From Tethya wilhelma (lineage: Eukaryota > Porifera > Demospongiae > Tethyida > Tethyidae): 64,000 bases of DNA. The translations under genes and the position numbers were made by a program. Location of the stretch: the NCBI GenBank assembly GCA_964030475.1, contig CAXIPT010000001.1, positions 19,657,979 to 19,721,978 on the forward strand, given 5' to 3'. The notes under the pieces were generated by a model. The model saw only the letters and a list, made by a program, of their open reading frames with translations, had not been told where the DNA came from and ran no database searches. This document shows, one piece after another, positions 12,897 to 27,800 of this stretch; the first letter of the stretch is position 1, and each line of letters begins with the position of its first letter.

Positions 12897-15800
12897 TCTA
12901 GCTCCACAAAGCTTAAAGGACGTGGTTTTATGGTGGTAGATTGCAAGCAGAGATAACAACATCCATTTTAAACAGTTGAAATTGATGCAATAAACTAAGG
13001 TGGCAACATGGATTCATTGACATGTACACACAAAGCCATAAGGCTTCCTAAAAGCACCTTGTAGGCTCTAGCTAGCTGACTAGCAGGATACCTGCTAAAG
13101 TGAAACTATGAAGAAGATAGGTGTGCTGAATTTACAGTGGTTATGTCCCATACATAGCCACAGGGCCACACCGAAAAACCAGACAGACCTAAAATATAGC
13201 AATGTTTACATTCATGCTTTGGAATACCAATTTGCTTGACTTAGGTTTTCAAACATTTCATTTTAAAAATCTTAACATGTGATCTTTAAGAAGACCATAA
13301 ATCATTTCTTTGTCCTCTTTACCTTTAGTGTAAGTGCCTGAGAACCGGGTAGTGTTGCTATGGTTACCACCAGTGGAGCCTGTCCCTGTACCATCATCAC
13401 CACTGCTAGTCTGCTGCTGGAGGAGGTTAGAATCAGAGCTTGACTTTGTCAAGATGAAATCTAAACCACCACCATCGCCCCCTCTGTTAGCATGTCTCTT
13501 CGTCTCTTTACCAGCCTTCTGTTTTCTTACGTTGGCTCCACCAGCTGTTCCTCTAGGGGGCAAATGTGCCGAGGATGCTCGCCCACTACCCCTGCGATTA
13601 GGATCAATCTTCTTGTGCTGTTTGTTTGTTTTCTGTTTCGGTTTGGAAGAGAGAAGGGACTCGGTGCTACTTGCGGGACGGAGGGAGGTGGAAGATCCCA
13701 TGGCGGAAGGCTTCGAGGAGAGAAGATCGTTCATCAGTGAGTAGGCATCATCAATTCTCCTAGCAACTATCTCCTTTTCTTGATCCCTAGAAGGGAATGG
13801 GAAAATTTATGTGAAATACATGTAAGTGATGGTTACATTGGTTTCTTTTTGGTACCTTTTGACTGATTTGGCTTGATTTTGCTTAGATCTAGGCTGTGAA
13901 AAAGTGGTGAAAAAAAACAACACATAATGGCATCAGATAGTCATGTAAATGAGTAACAAAAAAAGCAATGATTCTCTCTTACACTGGGGGGTGGTTCAAA
14001 GGGGTGCTTCTCTTTCTCTTGGAGTTTCCTCTTCTCGCTGACAAACTCTGCCAGTCTCTCTCGTCTCTTGGCTACCATCCATTCTCGAACCTTTTCTCTC
14101 TCAACATTTGTACGCTTACTATCACCACCCACCATCTTCTTCACTTGCTCACTCTCTCTCGCATGGCCTGGACGTGAGCGTGTCATCTCACCACCACCCT
14201 GTTGACGCTGATCTTGAAATGAGACATGTTGTTTGGCTGCCTGTGTTCTCCTTTCTGTGTGAGCTCTCTTGGTAATAGTTCTATTTTGTGGAGATAAATC
14301 ATCTTTCTTTCTGATGCTAGCTAACGAAACTTGATCTCTATTGGGTGTGGTTTGAGGTGATTTTGAGCGTCTATTTTGATTGTCTTTCAGCAGTTGAAGA
14401 TCAGTGGTATCAGCTGGTGCAGTCTGTTTAGAATTACTTATTGTGGTGTCAATTGGATCAAGTCGTGTCAATTGTGTGTCAACTGAATCAAGCAGTGTCA
14501 TTCTTGCATCAGGAGAATCATGTGTTGAATGATCAACACCTTCTATTGGAGACGGACTAGCACTACCATGATAAGTGTAAGTCTCTGATACAGTTTGTAA
14601 CTGATCAATTGTTTGAAGAATCTGAGGAAAGAGAGAAAGCAAAGGTGAACTGTAGTTGAACTCTTGACAAACTGAATAACAAATATATATTTAAGACGGG
14701 CTCTCCCACAATCCAAGGATTATAGCTCCGAAGGAGCTCCTTGAAAGAGAAAATGGGAAAGAAATAAATAAATGTGGCACTGGAGGGACTTGAACTGCCT
14801 ACCCAAGGGTTGGGAGTCAGAGTCATAGTCAAACTAGCAACCAGGCCACTTTGAATAAATTGCAATACTTCATTATGTTGTACACATAATAAAATAATAT
14901 TGTGGGCTAGTTGGTGTACCTGATTAGTAGCTTTGAATTCTCCCTCTACAGTTCTTGCTGTGCTCTCTATTGCATTGAGCTGCTCCTCTAAAAGCTGGAG
15001 TTTATTGAAGACATCCACTCTCAACAAGTCAGACTCCTTCTCTCTGTAACACACACACACACACACAAGTTCAAATTTCACAGAATCATCTTTCAAGCAA
15101 CAACTTACTTCTGTTCATCTTTAGCAGTGATTGGTGAGAGTGGTGCTGTGTCACTGACTGGACTGAAGAAGAGTGGGGGTGGTGGAGAGGCATTGAAACC
15201 AACGTAATTCCTTGGAATGGGAATGTGACCATCTATCGAGTCTGATTCCAATTCTACTGCTGCTGGTAGTTCATTCTCTTCAGCATCAGGAGGAGCAGGT
15301 AATGAATGAGGTGGACTTGTAATAGGAGTGATGGAACCAGAATCAGACACACCTCTAGTTTCAATTCCAGGTCCACTTAGCACATCACCTCCCTCGCTAA
15401 TTCCAAGTGTCCTATCGACATTTGCCATAGGTGACCCCACAACGTACGTACTCCCACTGTCCCCCAGTGACCCATCCCCCTGAGGGTACTCGCTGAGGTC
15501 GACCTGAGTTCCCTCCTCTACTGAAGTGACAGAAGAGCCAAAAATTGCTGACTCAGCTGCCAATGGTGCATCAGTTTGAGTTTCTGTGGTTACCTTAGAA
15601 GCTTTGATTTCACCTATCGTGGTACTTTTATTTGTGTTATCTTTCGGTACATTGCTCTCGTGGTCTTCTAGAACTGTCTGTGTTGAAACAGAGATGGATG
15701 CTAAAGTGTTTGGATCTTGAGATTTTGAAGAGGAGGAGAAAGAAGATGGAGAACCGTTCATTTCGAGGCGGCGCTGTTCAAGACTCTTATAAGGAACTTT

Positions 15801-18800
15801 GTCAGGATGAGCAATGCCTGAGAGAGGTTGTAAAATGGCCATCGTACCTACTAGCTTGGAAGATGTTTCATCAGCTTCAGCATTCTTAGGAGAATCTTTA
15901 GAAGCATGCTGATCAGTAGATGGAAGATTTTGAGTTTCAGCTGACTGGTTTTCAGACTCATCCAACGTAGAACCTGATGTGCTGGGTTCTGGTGCCACCT
16001 GAGTGTGATCATGGACAGGTGATGGTGACTTGAAAGTGGACAGTGGCTCTCTCTTCCAAGAGACACGTCGGTCATGTTTGGACTTCTTCTTCCCCTTACC
16101 TTTCTTTCCTCTCCTGCCATAGCTGTCCATCGATGGTTCAAAGGACGAGGTGGTGCTATCAAACTGATGTGGTTCTTCGTGTCTTCTGCTTCTCTTTCTT
16201 CTATCTTTTGATGATCTTGAGCTGTGAGAATGACTATGCCTCCTGTCCAGCTCTGATGGATCGACTGTTAAGAGTTGAGGCACTTCTTGTGTTGGAATCT
16301 GATATTCTTTTGGAAGTTGAAGTAACTTCATTTGGCCACTTTCTTTCATTTTCGTCAGGGGGTCATCCAGTTTTAAAAAGAAGGGGGGTTTGGCTAGTTC
16401 GGGGGGATTTTGATCAGTTCCTGTGTTTTTGGGCCAAATGACTTCAGGGGGTATGAGCTTTGGTACATATGGTTGAATTGGGATCTGAGGTAGTTGGATG
16501 TTTTCAGGCATCATCGGTCCGGTAAGGGGTTGGCGATGGGTGGGTGGGAGGGGTGGTTTGTGAGTGTGGGATGGAGGGTGTGATATGTGATGCTGTGAAG
16601 GGAGAGTGTGTGGAGGGTGATAGGTGTGAGGCTGGTAAAACGAGGGACGTGGATTGGCCAAATATTCAGGAGGAACAGTCAACAAAGGGAATGGTTCCGA
16701 CATCACAGTCTCTTTTTGCTGAGCTTGCAAATTTTGATGATGCAATGGGGGCTGAACCATGCCAGGAAGTGTATCCCCTTCACCAGGTAATTGAAGCAGG
16801 GGTATCCCAAATCTCCCCACATTATCACCACCCCTCTCATTATGAACTAATCTCCCCTGACGACCACCGACATTGAGACCAGTACGATGTGCTGAGACTG
16901 TCTGGTTGAATTTGTCCAGTGCCTGAGATAGACCAGGAAATTCGCTTTCGAGACTAAGTGGTTGTCTAGACTCATTACGATTTGTAGCTGGCTCGATTTG
17001 TCTAAATGGTTGTTTGGGATTTACAGCTGGTTCATACAAGTCATCAATGTGTAGCAGGGGGAAATCTCTGAAATTCTTGAGCTGAGAAGAAGCACCAGGC
17101 CCATGAGCTGTACTGACAATAGCAGGCCTGTTGTAAGCAGAGTCTGATATGTGGCGAGCACTAGCACTGGTGTGTGTGGAGGGACCAGAGGTCTGTCTAA
17201 AGGCCTGCTCAGGTTGACCATGCAGTAATCTAGGCTGTTGGGTTGGAGGCTGAGGTTGTCCTTGTGACCCAGAAATGGTGAAATGGGAGAATGGTCCTGT
17301 GGGTTCTGTGTCAGTGGGAGATGCAAGATACTCAAGATTTAACACCTGCAAAAAGAAGAAAAAAAAATGCCCAAATCAAAGACACAATTCACATGTGTGA
17401 TCAATAAAAACAGTGGTCTTACTGGTGGAGCAGTGTCTTCACTGTTATGTGGTGATGGCGACTGATTTCTCTGCTTGGTGTCAGCAGGTAAGGGAGCTCT
17501 TGTGCGAGACTGAGATGTATCTTTATGAGTCTTCCTTTTATGAGCCTTTGAAGATACTTTTTTCTCACTTTTGACTGACTTTTCAAAGAGTGCACTCAAC
17601 AGCTGTTCATGCTGATGCTATAAAATCAAACAGGAACATAATATGAGGTGTATATGTATATGTATCAGGACCTATCAATGTGATTTTGAACTTACCTGTA
17701 GAACTTTGGTGATCTCAGTTCTCACAATATCTCTGATGGAGTCGTTTGACCTTTGCTGAGATGCTTTAGGAGATTTTCTCCTACTTTTTGTCGTCCGTTT
17801 GCCCACCTCTTGACTCAAATCCTTAGCAGCAACCATCTCTTCTCTTCCACCTGCTCCTTGAGCCTCACCAGGCTTATCATCGTTCACTTCTTCCTTGGCC
17901 TGTAAGGTTGTGTTTAGAGAGCCTTCTTCTCCAGAGAGCACTTGGGTGACTTCCTCCAATGTGCTGCTGGAACTCAAAACAACCGTCGAGCTATCATCAT
18001 TGTTGCTGTCTTCTTGTTCAGTCTCAGACCCAGATTTAGATTTGGTACTGCTGTGGTCAGATTCTGAATCCCCATTCCCAGTTCCCATTCCACCAGCAGA
18101 TCCACCACTACCATGTCCGTTGGTAGCACGTCCATCTTTCCCATCTTTTCCATACCCAGTTCCACCTTGGTCACGAGAACTACCTGAACTTTCTTTCTTA
18201 TCTTTGTTCCCTCTGGACCCCTTCTTCTGCTGATGATTTGACTGTCCCTTGTCTTTGCCACTGGGAGTGCTGGTGTGTTGGTTGCTATGGTGATGTGTTG
18301 AGGCATGAGGTGGTGGGTGTAGTGGGATAGAAATGGAGGACAATGTGTCCAGTTCAACTCTCATTGTGGCATCACCATCAGGCCGAGTTTGACGGGCAAC
18401 TTCACCAATACTGTATATGAACCGAAACAGAAAAGAAAAGAAAACAAATAAAAGAAAAAAGTTTAACAGGAAATTGTTGGTGTAGATAAAAGGTGACAAG
18501 CAATAGCATTAGAAACAGCTTAGAAGTACCAAATCTTATCAACCAACATACAGAATCAGGTTAAGAGAGAGCTACTAACCTGAAAGTGAAGGCAGATGGT
18601 GCCTCTCCAGTGGACGATGAAAAGCTCTCAGTGAGCACCACGTCCAGAGCTGATGTATCCTCATCATCATCACTGTCACCATCAGGTCTCCTTGTAGCCT
18701 CTTTACTGGCAGAAGCTAGCAAGGAACAACCAACTTCAGGAGGAAGGCTACCCTGCAGTGTGGAAGGTTAGAAAATAAGAGCAAGACTAGCACTGAAATT

Positions 18801-21800
18801 TGAAGAAAAGATGGGTTTGTTTGTGGATCTGTATACACATACCTGTAAGATTCCTTTAGGAACTTGTAGCAGTACAAATGACTTTTGGTGCTGGCCATTT
18901 GCTGCCAAGTCCACCTCCTCATTTCCATGCTGTTGACTTCTTGATTCATGCTGAGATGCTGCTTGAGAATGGCTTGACTTCTGCTGATTCAGATCTTCCA
19001 CTCGTAAGCTTCTGCTATTCTCCTCACTGGTAGGAGAGATGACACTGTCCCTAGGAGCCATAATGGGAGGTTTGGCTTGTGGTTGTGATGGATTGGGAGT
19101 GGCAGGAACTGTGGAGGGGGTGGCTACAAGGTGTTTCGATCGATCTAAAGTTTTCTGATCTTTTTCACGAGTTTGAATATTGTTTCTCTTTCTTACTTGT
19201 CCTTCCCTTTGTTTCAAACAACTTACGATAAATGATGTAGTAATATTGACTCTCATGACTGGTGCCGATGGTTTCATGGACACTTTTTGGTCAGTTTTGG
19301 CTCCCTTTGTCCTGCTTTGGTCAGTCATGGTCTCCTTTGAGAGCTCTTGGCGTGCAACCTGTGGAGTGGGTGTTTGAGACCACCTAGTGAATACATCCAG
19401 TAGGGACAACATCTTCTGCCAGTTTGAAGAGTGGTTCTTTTTGTCCATTTTTGCAAAGCCTACTTCTTTGTCGGTGTATTCTGAAAGATAAGGTAGCAGT
19501 GAGAGATGCTGGGAGTCCAGTATGGAGGTTTGAAGGTGAGGGGTGTCATGAGGTAGAACCACAGAAAGAAAAGTGTCGAGAAACTTGTAATATTCTGTAT
19601 CCCATTCGAACGAAAAGCTTCCCACTTTCAATGCTCCTTTCTCTATAGCATCAAGGTCAATAGTGCCTGCATCTTCACTACCAATTTTCACAAGACTGAC
19701 AAACTTTCCACAGCTTCCAGGACCAAATGTGTCTTCTCTCTGAGAGAGAATCAGCTGGCTCCTGGTCTGATAGTGGACAGAGAGAGGGACATGTTGATGT
19801 TCAGTGGAGGACGAAGGTGAGGATGAAGTTTGGAGTGAATCATGAGATGATCTTAGAGCAGAGAGCAAGCGCTTCATCTTAGACTGAAGGTAGCTGCAAT
19901 AACAAATTGTGTGTGCGTGTTTTGTGATATGCTGAGCGAGGAAAAATGTTGAAAAGAGAAAAAAATATTCACAGTACTAAAGTTGTTCTAATACTAGGCA
20001 ACTATAAGTGGGTGCAACAAAGATAAGAACAGAACCAGTATCTATCAATAGTACTAGTACGAACTAAGAAAATAACCATACCTAGCTTCAATTTCTGAGT
20101 CAGGGAAGCAGTGAGCCAGTAGCTCTGCAAGGAAGTGGTCGACAGGGAGTTCTGTGAGAGTGGAGAGCAGCATGTCTTGAAGACGATAAGAGGATGAGGT
20201 TCTTTTATCTCCAGACAGAAACTTAGAGAATGGAAGAAGACGGGCACACCACAAGGCTGCCTGAGAGACATCCTCTGGAGGAGTCCTTGGCTATGGAGGT
20301 GGATACAAGTACAGAAATAAAACTTGTAAAACCACTAACTTTGCGACCATCAAGTATTGCACACACACATGTACAAATGTGAAGCCAAGTTGCATACTTT
20401 GTTGATTTTAGGTTGAAGTTTTCGGAGGTAGTGTGATGCTTGGTCTCTGACATGGAGAAACCACATGAGACCACACAGCTCTCGAAACAAAGCCAAGAGA
20501 GTCTGCACTGCTGGAGACAACTCACTGGAATCATCTAGGATCATAAGCCACATGTATCAGAAGAAAATGAGCTGTATTGCACGAATGTGATCATAAAGTG
20601 TATAGCATACCGTATAGTGGGAAATTTTTGCGAATTTCGCGGTTTGGCAGCTTTCCGCAAAAATTTTCCCCCACGAAATTTGTAAAGTACGAGGTCGTCA
20701 CATAATGTTGAGACACAAGCGCAATCCACAAAAATTTTCCCCACAAATTTTTATTCAAGACGAAAATGCAAAAATTTTCCCCCACAAAAAATTCCCACTA
20801 TACGGTATACCTTTGAACTTTTCTGTACTCTCAGGAGCAACCAGTGAGGGTGGAGTGGCTCCATTCCCTGGTAGTCGAAGTAGCTCAGCTCCTTCTTCAG
20901 TAGAGTGGAGAAATTGTTGTAGTTTTGTGACATACCAGTCACCACATGGAAGGAGGGAATTGGAGCATTGGAAGATTAGCACGAGATTACGAACCAAGTT
21001 AGAGATTTTGGAGCGAAGGTTATATTCCTTGGGACTTTGGATTAGTTCCTACAATAACACACACACACACAAGCACAAGTCATGCTTTAATGTACACAGT
21101 ACCAGTACACAGTACCAGTACGCAGTATGCAGTACGCAGTATGCAGTACGCAGTACGCAGTAGGCAGTACGCAGTAGGCAGTACGCAGTATGCAGTACGC
21201 AGTACGCAGTATGCAGTACGCAGTAGGCAGTACGCAGTAGGCAGTACGCAGTACGCAGTATGCAGTACGCAGTATGCAGTACGCATGCAGTATGCAGTAT
21301 GCAGTACACAGTATGCAGTATACAGTACGCAGTATACACTAAATCCTGCATGGCTAAAGATATATGGTGGGAAAGGTCTAATAATGTAATTTTATTCTAA
21401 CTCTATAGATGTATCCCTACCTCTTTTGTCAGACCAGGCTGTGGACAGTACAGTGGGGGAGCAGGTAGATACACACGTGATGGCACCTCCAATAAAAGCT
21501 CCTTACAACACGCTCGCAAGTTCTTCAAGAGTTCACCAGCAACAGATGTGAGGACACTATCGAGGTGAGAGAGACTGCACAACAAGAGGGTGCTGGATAT
21601 GGACCGACCAATCTCCAAATTCATCCCTTTGCTAAGACTCGAATCTGATCGCAACTCAAGCAGCTTGAAGATGTCCTTCATTACGAGTTCTTTGACTCTC
21701 TTCTGAAGCTGATTCTCAACAGATGGGTCTCTTTTCTTCTCACTCAGTTGTCTAGCATGGCAGAGATAGGCACTAGCTAGAAGAGACCCCTTTCTCCAGT

Positions 21801-24800
21801 CACCAAGCTCGATGACAAATTCACATGCTTGTCTCCACATACCAGAGAGGAGAAGAAGCTCTAGTGTGTGATCGACCGTCCAAATCTCAGAGAGTTTTTG
21901 CTCCTTGATTACTTTCACTACCTTGTTTCGGCTAAGCTCTAGAAATCTCTCAGCTTTGGATTGCTGATTGGAAGCCAAGGAAGAAACTAGAAGCTTCTTG
22001 TTTGTGAAATAGGCTGCCATCAGTTGAGCCAAACAAGCAATGACTTTGCTTCCGTTTTCTTTTACACTGAAAAAAGCATCTCCAGTGACTGAGAAAACAT
22101 TTTGACTTGGTGATTGTGTAGTCCAACTATTGGATCGGCTAAGAATTGCTCTACCAGTGCTGCTGTCATTAGAAGGCGTGGAGTGAGATCGGTGGTGAGT
22201 GTTTGACTTGTGACGTTCCTTTTGAACGGTTGTTGACCCGTGGCTTTCTAACGTGTGTTGCGATGTCCTTGCTGTACCTGTGCTAGCATCCTGTGTGCTA
22301 CTGATGAATGAGTGACAATACCTCATTGCATTCTCAAGGTCGTACTTCTCCAAATAAGCAAACAAGACGGTAATTTCAGACTGCTGCCGAGAAAGTGTTT
22401 CATTCGAAACTAAAGTGATCGGTTTGCCTTCTTTTTGGCTCTCAGAAAGAGCACTGTTTGAACTAGCAACAAGCTGAGAGGCGGTGGAAGATACTTGTGT
22501 CAAGTGTTCCTGTGAATATCTTTCAATACCTGCATACTCCAGTCTCAGTAAGCCACAGATCTGAGCATGTGCATACTGCAATGCCACCAATGCACTGTGC
22601 ATCCCATTTTCCAAATTCTTACACAGTAGCCCAAGCTCCCGGGCCTGCAGCCTACTAGAATGACCACTCTCGCTTGAGAGTACATTCTTACTGAGATCAC
22701 CGCACAATTGCAGATCATTCCAAAAAGAAACGACCACTTCCAGTAAGGCCATCAGCGATGGAGTTAGCTGCAAAGCTAGGTCGTCTGAAAGCCTTTGTCT
22801 TTGACGAAGATCTTGAACAGAAAGAGAAGGAGCGTACAGATGAGGCAAAGACTTGCTTGAAACCTCCTGCAAGGAATAAGTGCTGACTAAGATGGAGACA
22901 AGTTGATTGAGAAGATCAGAAATGGTTGAAATCTCTTCTGCTATGATAGCTGTGTGTGCCTGAAGCGACTGTAGTGTGTGTTGACGATGCTTGATAGCAG
23001 CAAACTGGTGATGTTTGATAAGAGAATTGACAAGCAATGCTTTGAAGATGCCATTGACAACACTAATAACCACCTCATGGTGGCATTGGTTGATGGAATC
23101 GAGAGGAATGAGACCAAAGAGTGTGTCCACCATACCTTCCAGGAGGGGAGCAAGCTGAGAAGCACCTAGAGATGGAGGACAGCCACCATCAGGAGGAGGA
23201 TTCAATTGAGAAAGAATTGAGCTAAGAGTGTCAGCTAGAAGACAAACAATCTGCTGAAAACTGGGATTTCTACCTGAGCCACTTAACAGAGCTTCAGTAG
23301 ATGTTTGTCCCTCACTATTCAACACAATAGTATCAGAAATGCTACTAGACAATAGCAACCCGAATGCAGACTGAAGCTGGGCAATAGCCGACAAAAGTTC
23401 TTGCTTCTTCAAACCAGTTTGACTACCGATTGAAGACTGCATGCACTCGAGATCCCTACCAACACCAGCAAAATGAATCACCCCTGCTTCAAGTCCATCA
23501 AGACCAGAGAGAAATCCACCACCACCCCCTCCGGCATTTGAACTAATCGTGCTTGCTAAAGTACTGCCAAACTCAGACCTGCCAAGAGTCGCAGCAAGAT
23601 CTTGGACACACATTTCACTAGACCACCTTACACCAGCATCTTTGCCACCACTCTCCTTAGAGGATTCACCAGCTACTTGTGGGATATCGATAAAAGGAAG
23701 GCCTAACTTATCCCTCGAATCGAGAACCAGTCCCTTCACGAGATTAGCCAAAGAAGAAGCTGATCCTGAGGCAAATTTCAAGACGGTCAAGGAGTAGCCA
23801 TCGGAGCAGAGGAAGAGAGGGAGGTGGGGGTGAGTGGAGACGGAGAATCGCTGGCGAAGAGCGTCTCGTTCTGACGACTGAGAGGTCTCATGGTCAGTGA
23901 TAGTTTTAGCAGCACCACTGCATGTAGGTATATACATGCAGCGATAAAAACAATCTTAGAGTGAAGCTGAATGCATTTGATAGTACACACACACACATAT
24001 CATATAGCGGGCAAATTTGGCGAATTGGAAAATATATACACACACATACAGTGTACATATAAATAATGCAGCAAGCAGGATTAAATCGCCACATTTAAAA
24101 TTGCCAATCGTGCTAAAATGAGAATTCACCAAACTTTAAGCCTGCCAAATTTATCCGATACACGGTATAAAATATACAACTCACGTCACGGTAATGAGAG
24201 GATGGAGGGGTAGAAATGACGTTGGTCTTAGCTCCAGGGAGTTGGCCCCCACGGTGACCAGCTTCAAGGGGGGACCAAACCGAGGCAGGATGAGAAGACA
24301 CCCCCTCCTGGTCACACACACCAGGAACAGCTCATCACAACTCCACGCCATATCAGTCACCCAATAGGTCCTACAATGAATACAGCACATAAGAATCAAA
24401 GGGAAAAGGCACACAGTATTCAAGGCAATAGGAGGACTTTGGTAGCCAATGTCTTAGGTAAAATCTGCATCTGATACTTCTATCTTACATATGTTGATTA
24501 ATTTCACATGTACGAACCAAAATACACACAGAAGTACACAAATAAGCACAGCAAGTTACATGTATATAGTGCAAAGTATACATGTAGGTACATATGTACA
24601 TATAATCATTTGGATACATTCTACCCACCTTCCTGTGCGGCTGTCATTCTCTTTGAGTGAATAAACGGGAGTGGTGAGACCAACATTCATCAGTGGTGAA
24701 AAGAACGACACATGAGTGTCACACGCTTCTTTCTCATTGACACACAGAGCAACCACCCCACCACTGGGAGATATCTTACACACATAGCTCCCTCGCCCCG

Positions 24801-27800
24801 TGTGTCTGCTCGAGGAGCCTGATTCCTCTGCCGTGGGAGAGTGGGTGAGAGTGGTCCACGAGGCTTGGAGAGGTGGGGGACCATCGACAAGAGGACTGAA
24901 GTGAGTGTGACTCTGATTTGGTTTCATGTTACCACCATCATTGCTATGTTCTCTGAGATTAGTTCTGTCCTTAAGGGGAGAGGTGATTATATTGTCTTTA
25001 ATGAGAGGGGTATGTTCATTATTTGACCCTTGACCTCCATGTGTGGTTGAACTTTGACCTTTCTGTTCTGATGTACCTTCTTTGCTTGAGACGTGGGAAC
25101 TGGAGGAGATGTTCTCCTGTTCTGATCGATCAGAGAGGAGGGGAGGGGAGCTTGATCGCTCAAATTGGTCTTGAGAGGAGTGGCCGCTGAATGGAAATGC
25201 ATACTGTGCAGTGTCTGGTCGCTGGGTGTGATTTGAATAAAACTGGACAGTCAAGTTCGGCCAGTTGACGAGGAGGTGTGTGACTGTGGTGACATGGTGG
25301 GGGGACTCTCGGCTGGTGAATACAAACACACAACTGCAACACTCTCCAAGTACCTAAAGATGCATGCATAGAAGGAGTACATTAGATACTGGAGACAAAA
25401 TATCTAACTCTAGAAGCTTTAGTCAAGAGAATTTTTTTGAAATATGAACTTTCTCTTTTAGTAAAATTATGACACAGTACATGTACATGCAGAAATTCGA
25501 CCTACATGTTATTGTGATTGGGAACCCCCTCTGAGAATTGTTTGAGTGGGAGTTTAGATTATTCATAGATAGCATCAACAGTCGGTAAACAACACCAGTA
25601 CCGAGCTAAAGAGATATTATTAGCAACAACAAAAAGCATTGGCTATAAGAAATGTACAAGTCTCTAAGCTGCATTGTGCTGTTCTTGGCAAGTATTGTTG
25701 ATGCTGAAGGAAAGCATCCACTTTCAAAGCGAGTTCTACCAACCAATCAAAACTGTGACCCCCAATATGAGGTCTGCAGGAAAGGAGACTGGATCGATAC
25801 TAGAATAGCTGACTGCGAGCGTGATGGTTATTTTTTCACATGCAATGCTCAGAATGATGTTTGGTACAGTTGGACAGTAGATGTGGCTGAAGATGATTAC
25901 TGCAAACCAGTTACCGGATTACGTTTTAGATGTGGAAAAGCTGGCACTAACACAAGATGCGTATGTAGCGATCATAAACTATATTTTAACAGATGCAGAT
26001 GTCAATATTGGCCTGATGAAGATGCAGGTGCCTCTCTTCCAGCAGCATGTAGGGGATACTATACTGGTGGTACCAGTACACTTCACCATTGGGGCTGCTG
26101 TAACAACTGTAATGATTCAACAGCTAACACTTGTGATGGAAGGTCATGGCATGGAGGCAGCACTTATAGCTATTGTAGCTCGTGTGGAGAGAACACTGGA
26201 GGAGGAAGAATCAAATATTACTTCAACTGTGGAAGTTGTGATGAACAACAAGAATGTGCTGATTACTGCAGTGGACCAATACTAAATCTTCCCGGCTTAT
26301 GTTGGAAGTGGCTAGATTGCTTCAAAGGTTGTTGTCTACAAAGAACTCAACAACCATCCAGAAGTATAAGGCAGATAGAGAGTTTCTGTGGGGATGGGAC
26401 TTGCAATGAAGAAGAATCACCATATACCTGTCCAACTGACTGCTGCTATCAGATCAACAGTGTGTGTGCTGAAAACAACACCAATAGATGTGATCTACAG
26501 TGCTGTGGCAGTCCTAGCTGTTGCTTAGAAAACAGTACGGACAGTACAGGCAGTACAGCTACTACACTATTGTTTTCATTCTATTCCAAGTTCACTATAC
26601 TAGCTATGGTGTTTCTTGCTGTGATACTCTGACTCTGTAGCTATAACTGTAGGTTTTGAACGAAGTAACTAAATTTATTAGTTACTATATAAAGACTTTG
26701 ATTATAGGAAGAGAAGTGTAGATGTATTTGAAGTTAAATTTGTTAGTTGTAGTTTTATTACTAATGATAGATGAACAGACACATGTACAATTGTATAAGT
26801 ATGAATACACAACTTACAGTGTGATTATAGAAGCAAGCATCCACCACTGCTTCTCGACTTGTTGTCCCAGGCAACTCAACCCCAGCTGGAGGGAGCAGCT
26901 TCCACCAGAAGGTCTTCCCTTCCTTGCTCATCTCCCACAAGTATATCTCATTCCTGTTAGCTACCAGCAGAGCCTGCTCACCACTCTCAGAGAGAAACAG
27001 ACTGTGATCTGGTAAAGAAAGATTTAAAGAAACGAAAAACTTGAAGTTAAATTTTGCTAAAGTAAATGTAAATGTTTACATGCATGCATCTTTGTAGCCA
27101 ATGAGTGGTTAGGATCAACATTGAGAACAAGACCAAGGAGTTGATACACTATTCTTGTGGGCTGAACTGATAGTCAATAAATGCCACAACGTAAGTTTAG
27201 CTTCAAGGGCTAGTCATGAATAATCAGTATTATGTACATAGTATATGCATTCATTGCCTAGCAACATACATGTACCTTTGTATTGCTGTAAGTTTGGCCT
27301 CTCCTTCTCTCCTCCCAGTCTAGAGAGAGGACTGACATACGTCTCCAAGACATCCTCTGCCTTGTTCCAGAGGAAGAAATCACCCTCAGCTGTCAGACCT
27401 CCGAGGTACTTGCCACTGGGGGAGGTGCTAGTGAGGGCCAGTCGGGACTGAACTTGAGCTATGGATGGAAACTTCTTTCTGGTTTTACCGGTTCTTAGAG
27501 AGAGCTGGCTGATACGACTGTTGTCAAGGAGATAGAGAGCGAGTGGGGGCTCTTTCTAGAGTGACAAGAAATTATCAGAAATAGGTTGCTGAATGCATGG
27601 TAAAAGATTCTAGTATACCAAGAGATGCATTGCAAAGTCAGTGAATGGCCACACACAGAATTGAATTAATACTATAAAGCAATGTCTGTTATACAAATTC
27701 TGTTGACTTGGAAACGAACCGTGCAAACAAACTCAACCAGCCTTCATGCAGTCTTACCTCCAAAAGCCAAGCAATACGCGGCCATGGCTTTTTCCGTTTG

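Noticed and set aside
13334..13744. 136-codon plus-strand frame
   Set aside because: Antisense shadow of the CPLANE1 exon 13323-13786, which has matching splice phase on both sides.
14755..14862. Functional tRNA gene on the minus strand
   Set aside because: A- and B-box-like motifs are present but the anticodon arm and D-stem do not fold well; better read as a SINE.
21090..21350. Possible CRISPR-like array
   Set aside because: Seven-base units with no spacers and a eukaryotic context; simple tandem repeat.
20705..21389. Frames of 60-150 codons on both strands
   Set aside because: They cross a MITE and a heptamer array; the real feature here is the minus-strand CPLANE1 exon 20811-21048.
25881..26285. 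134-codon frame overlapping the nested gene
   Set aside because: Out-of-frame shadow of the 326-codon Cys-rich gene.
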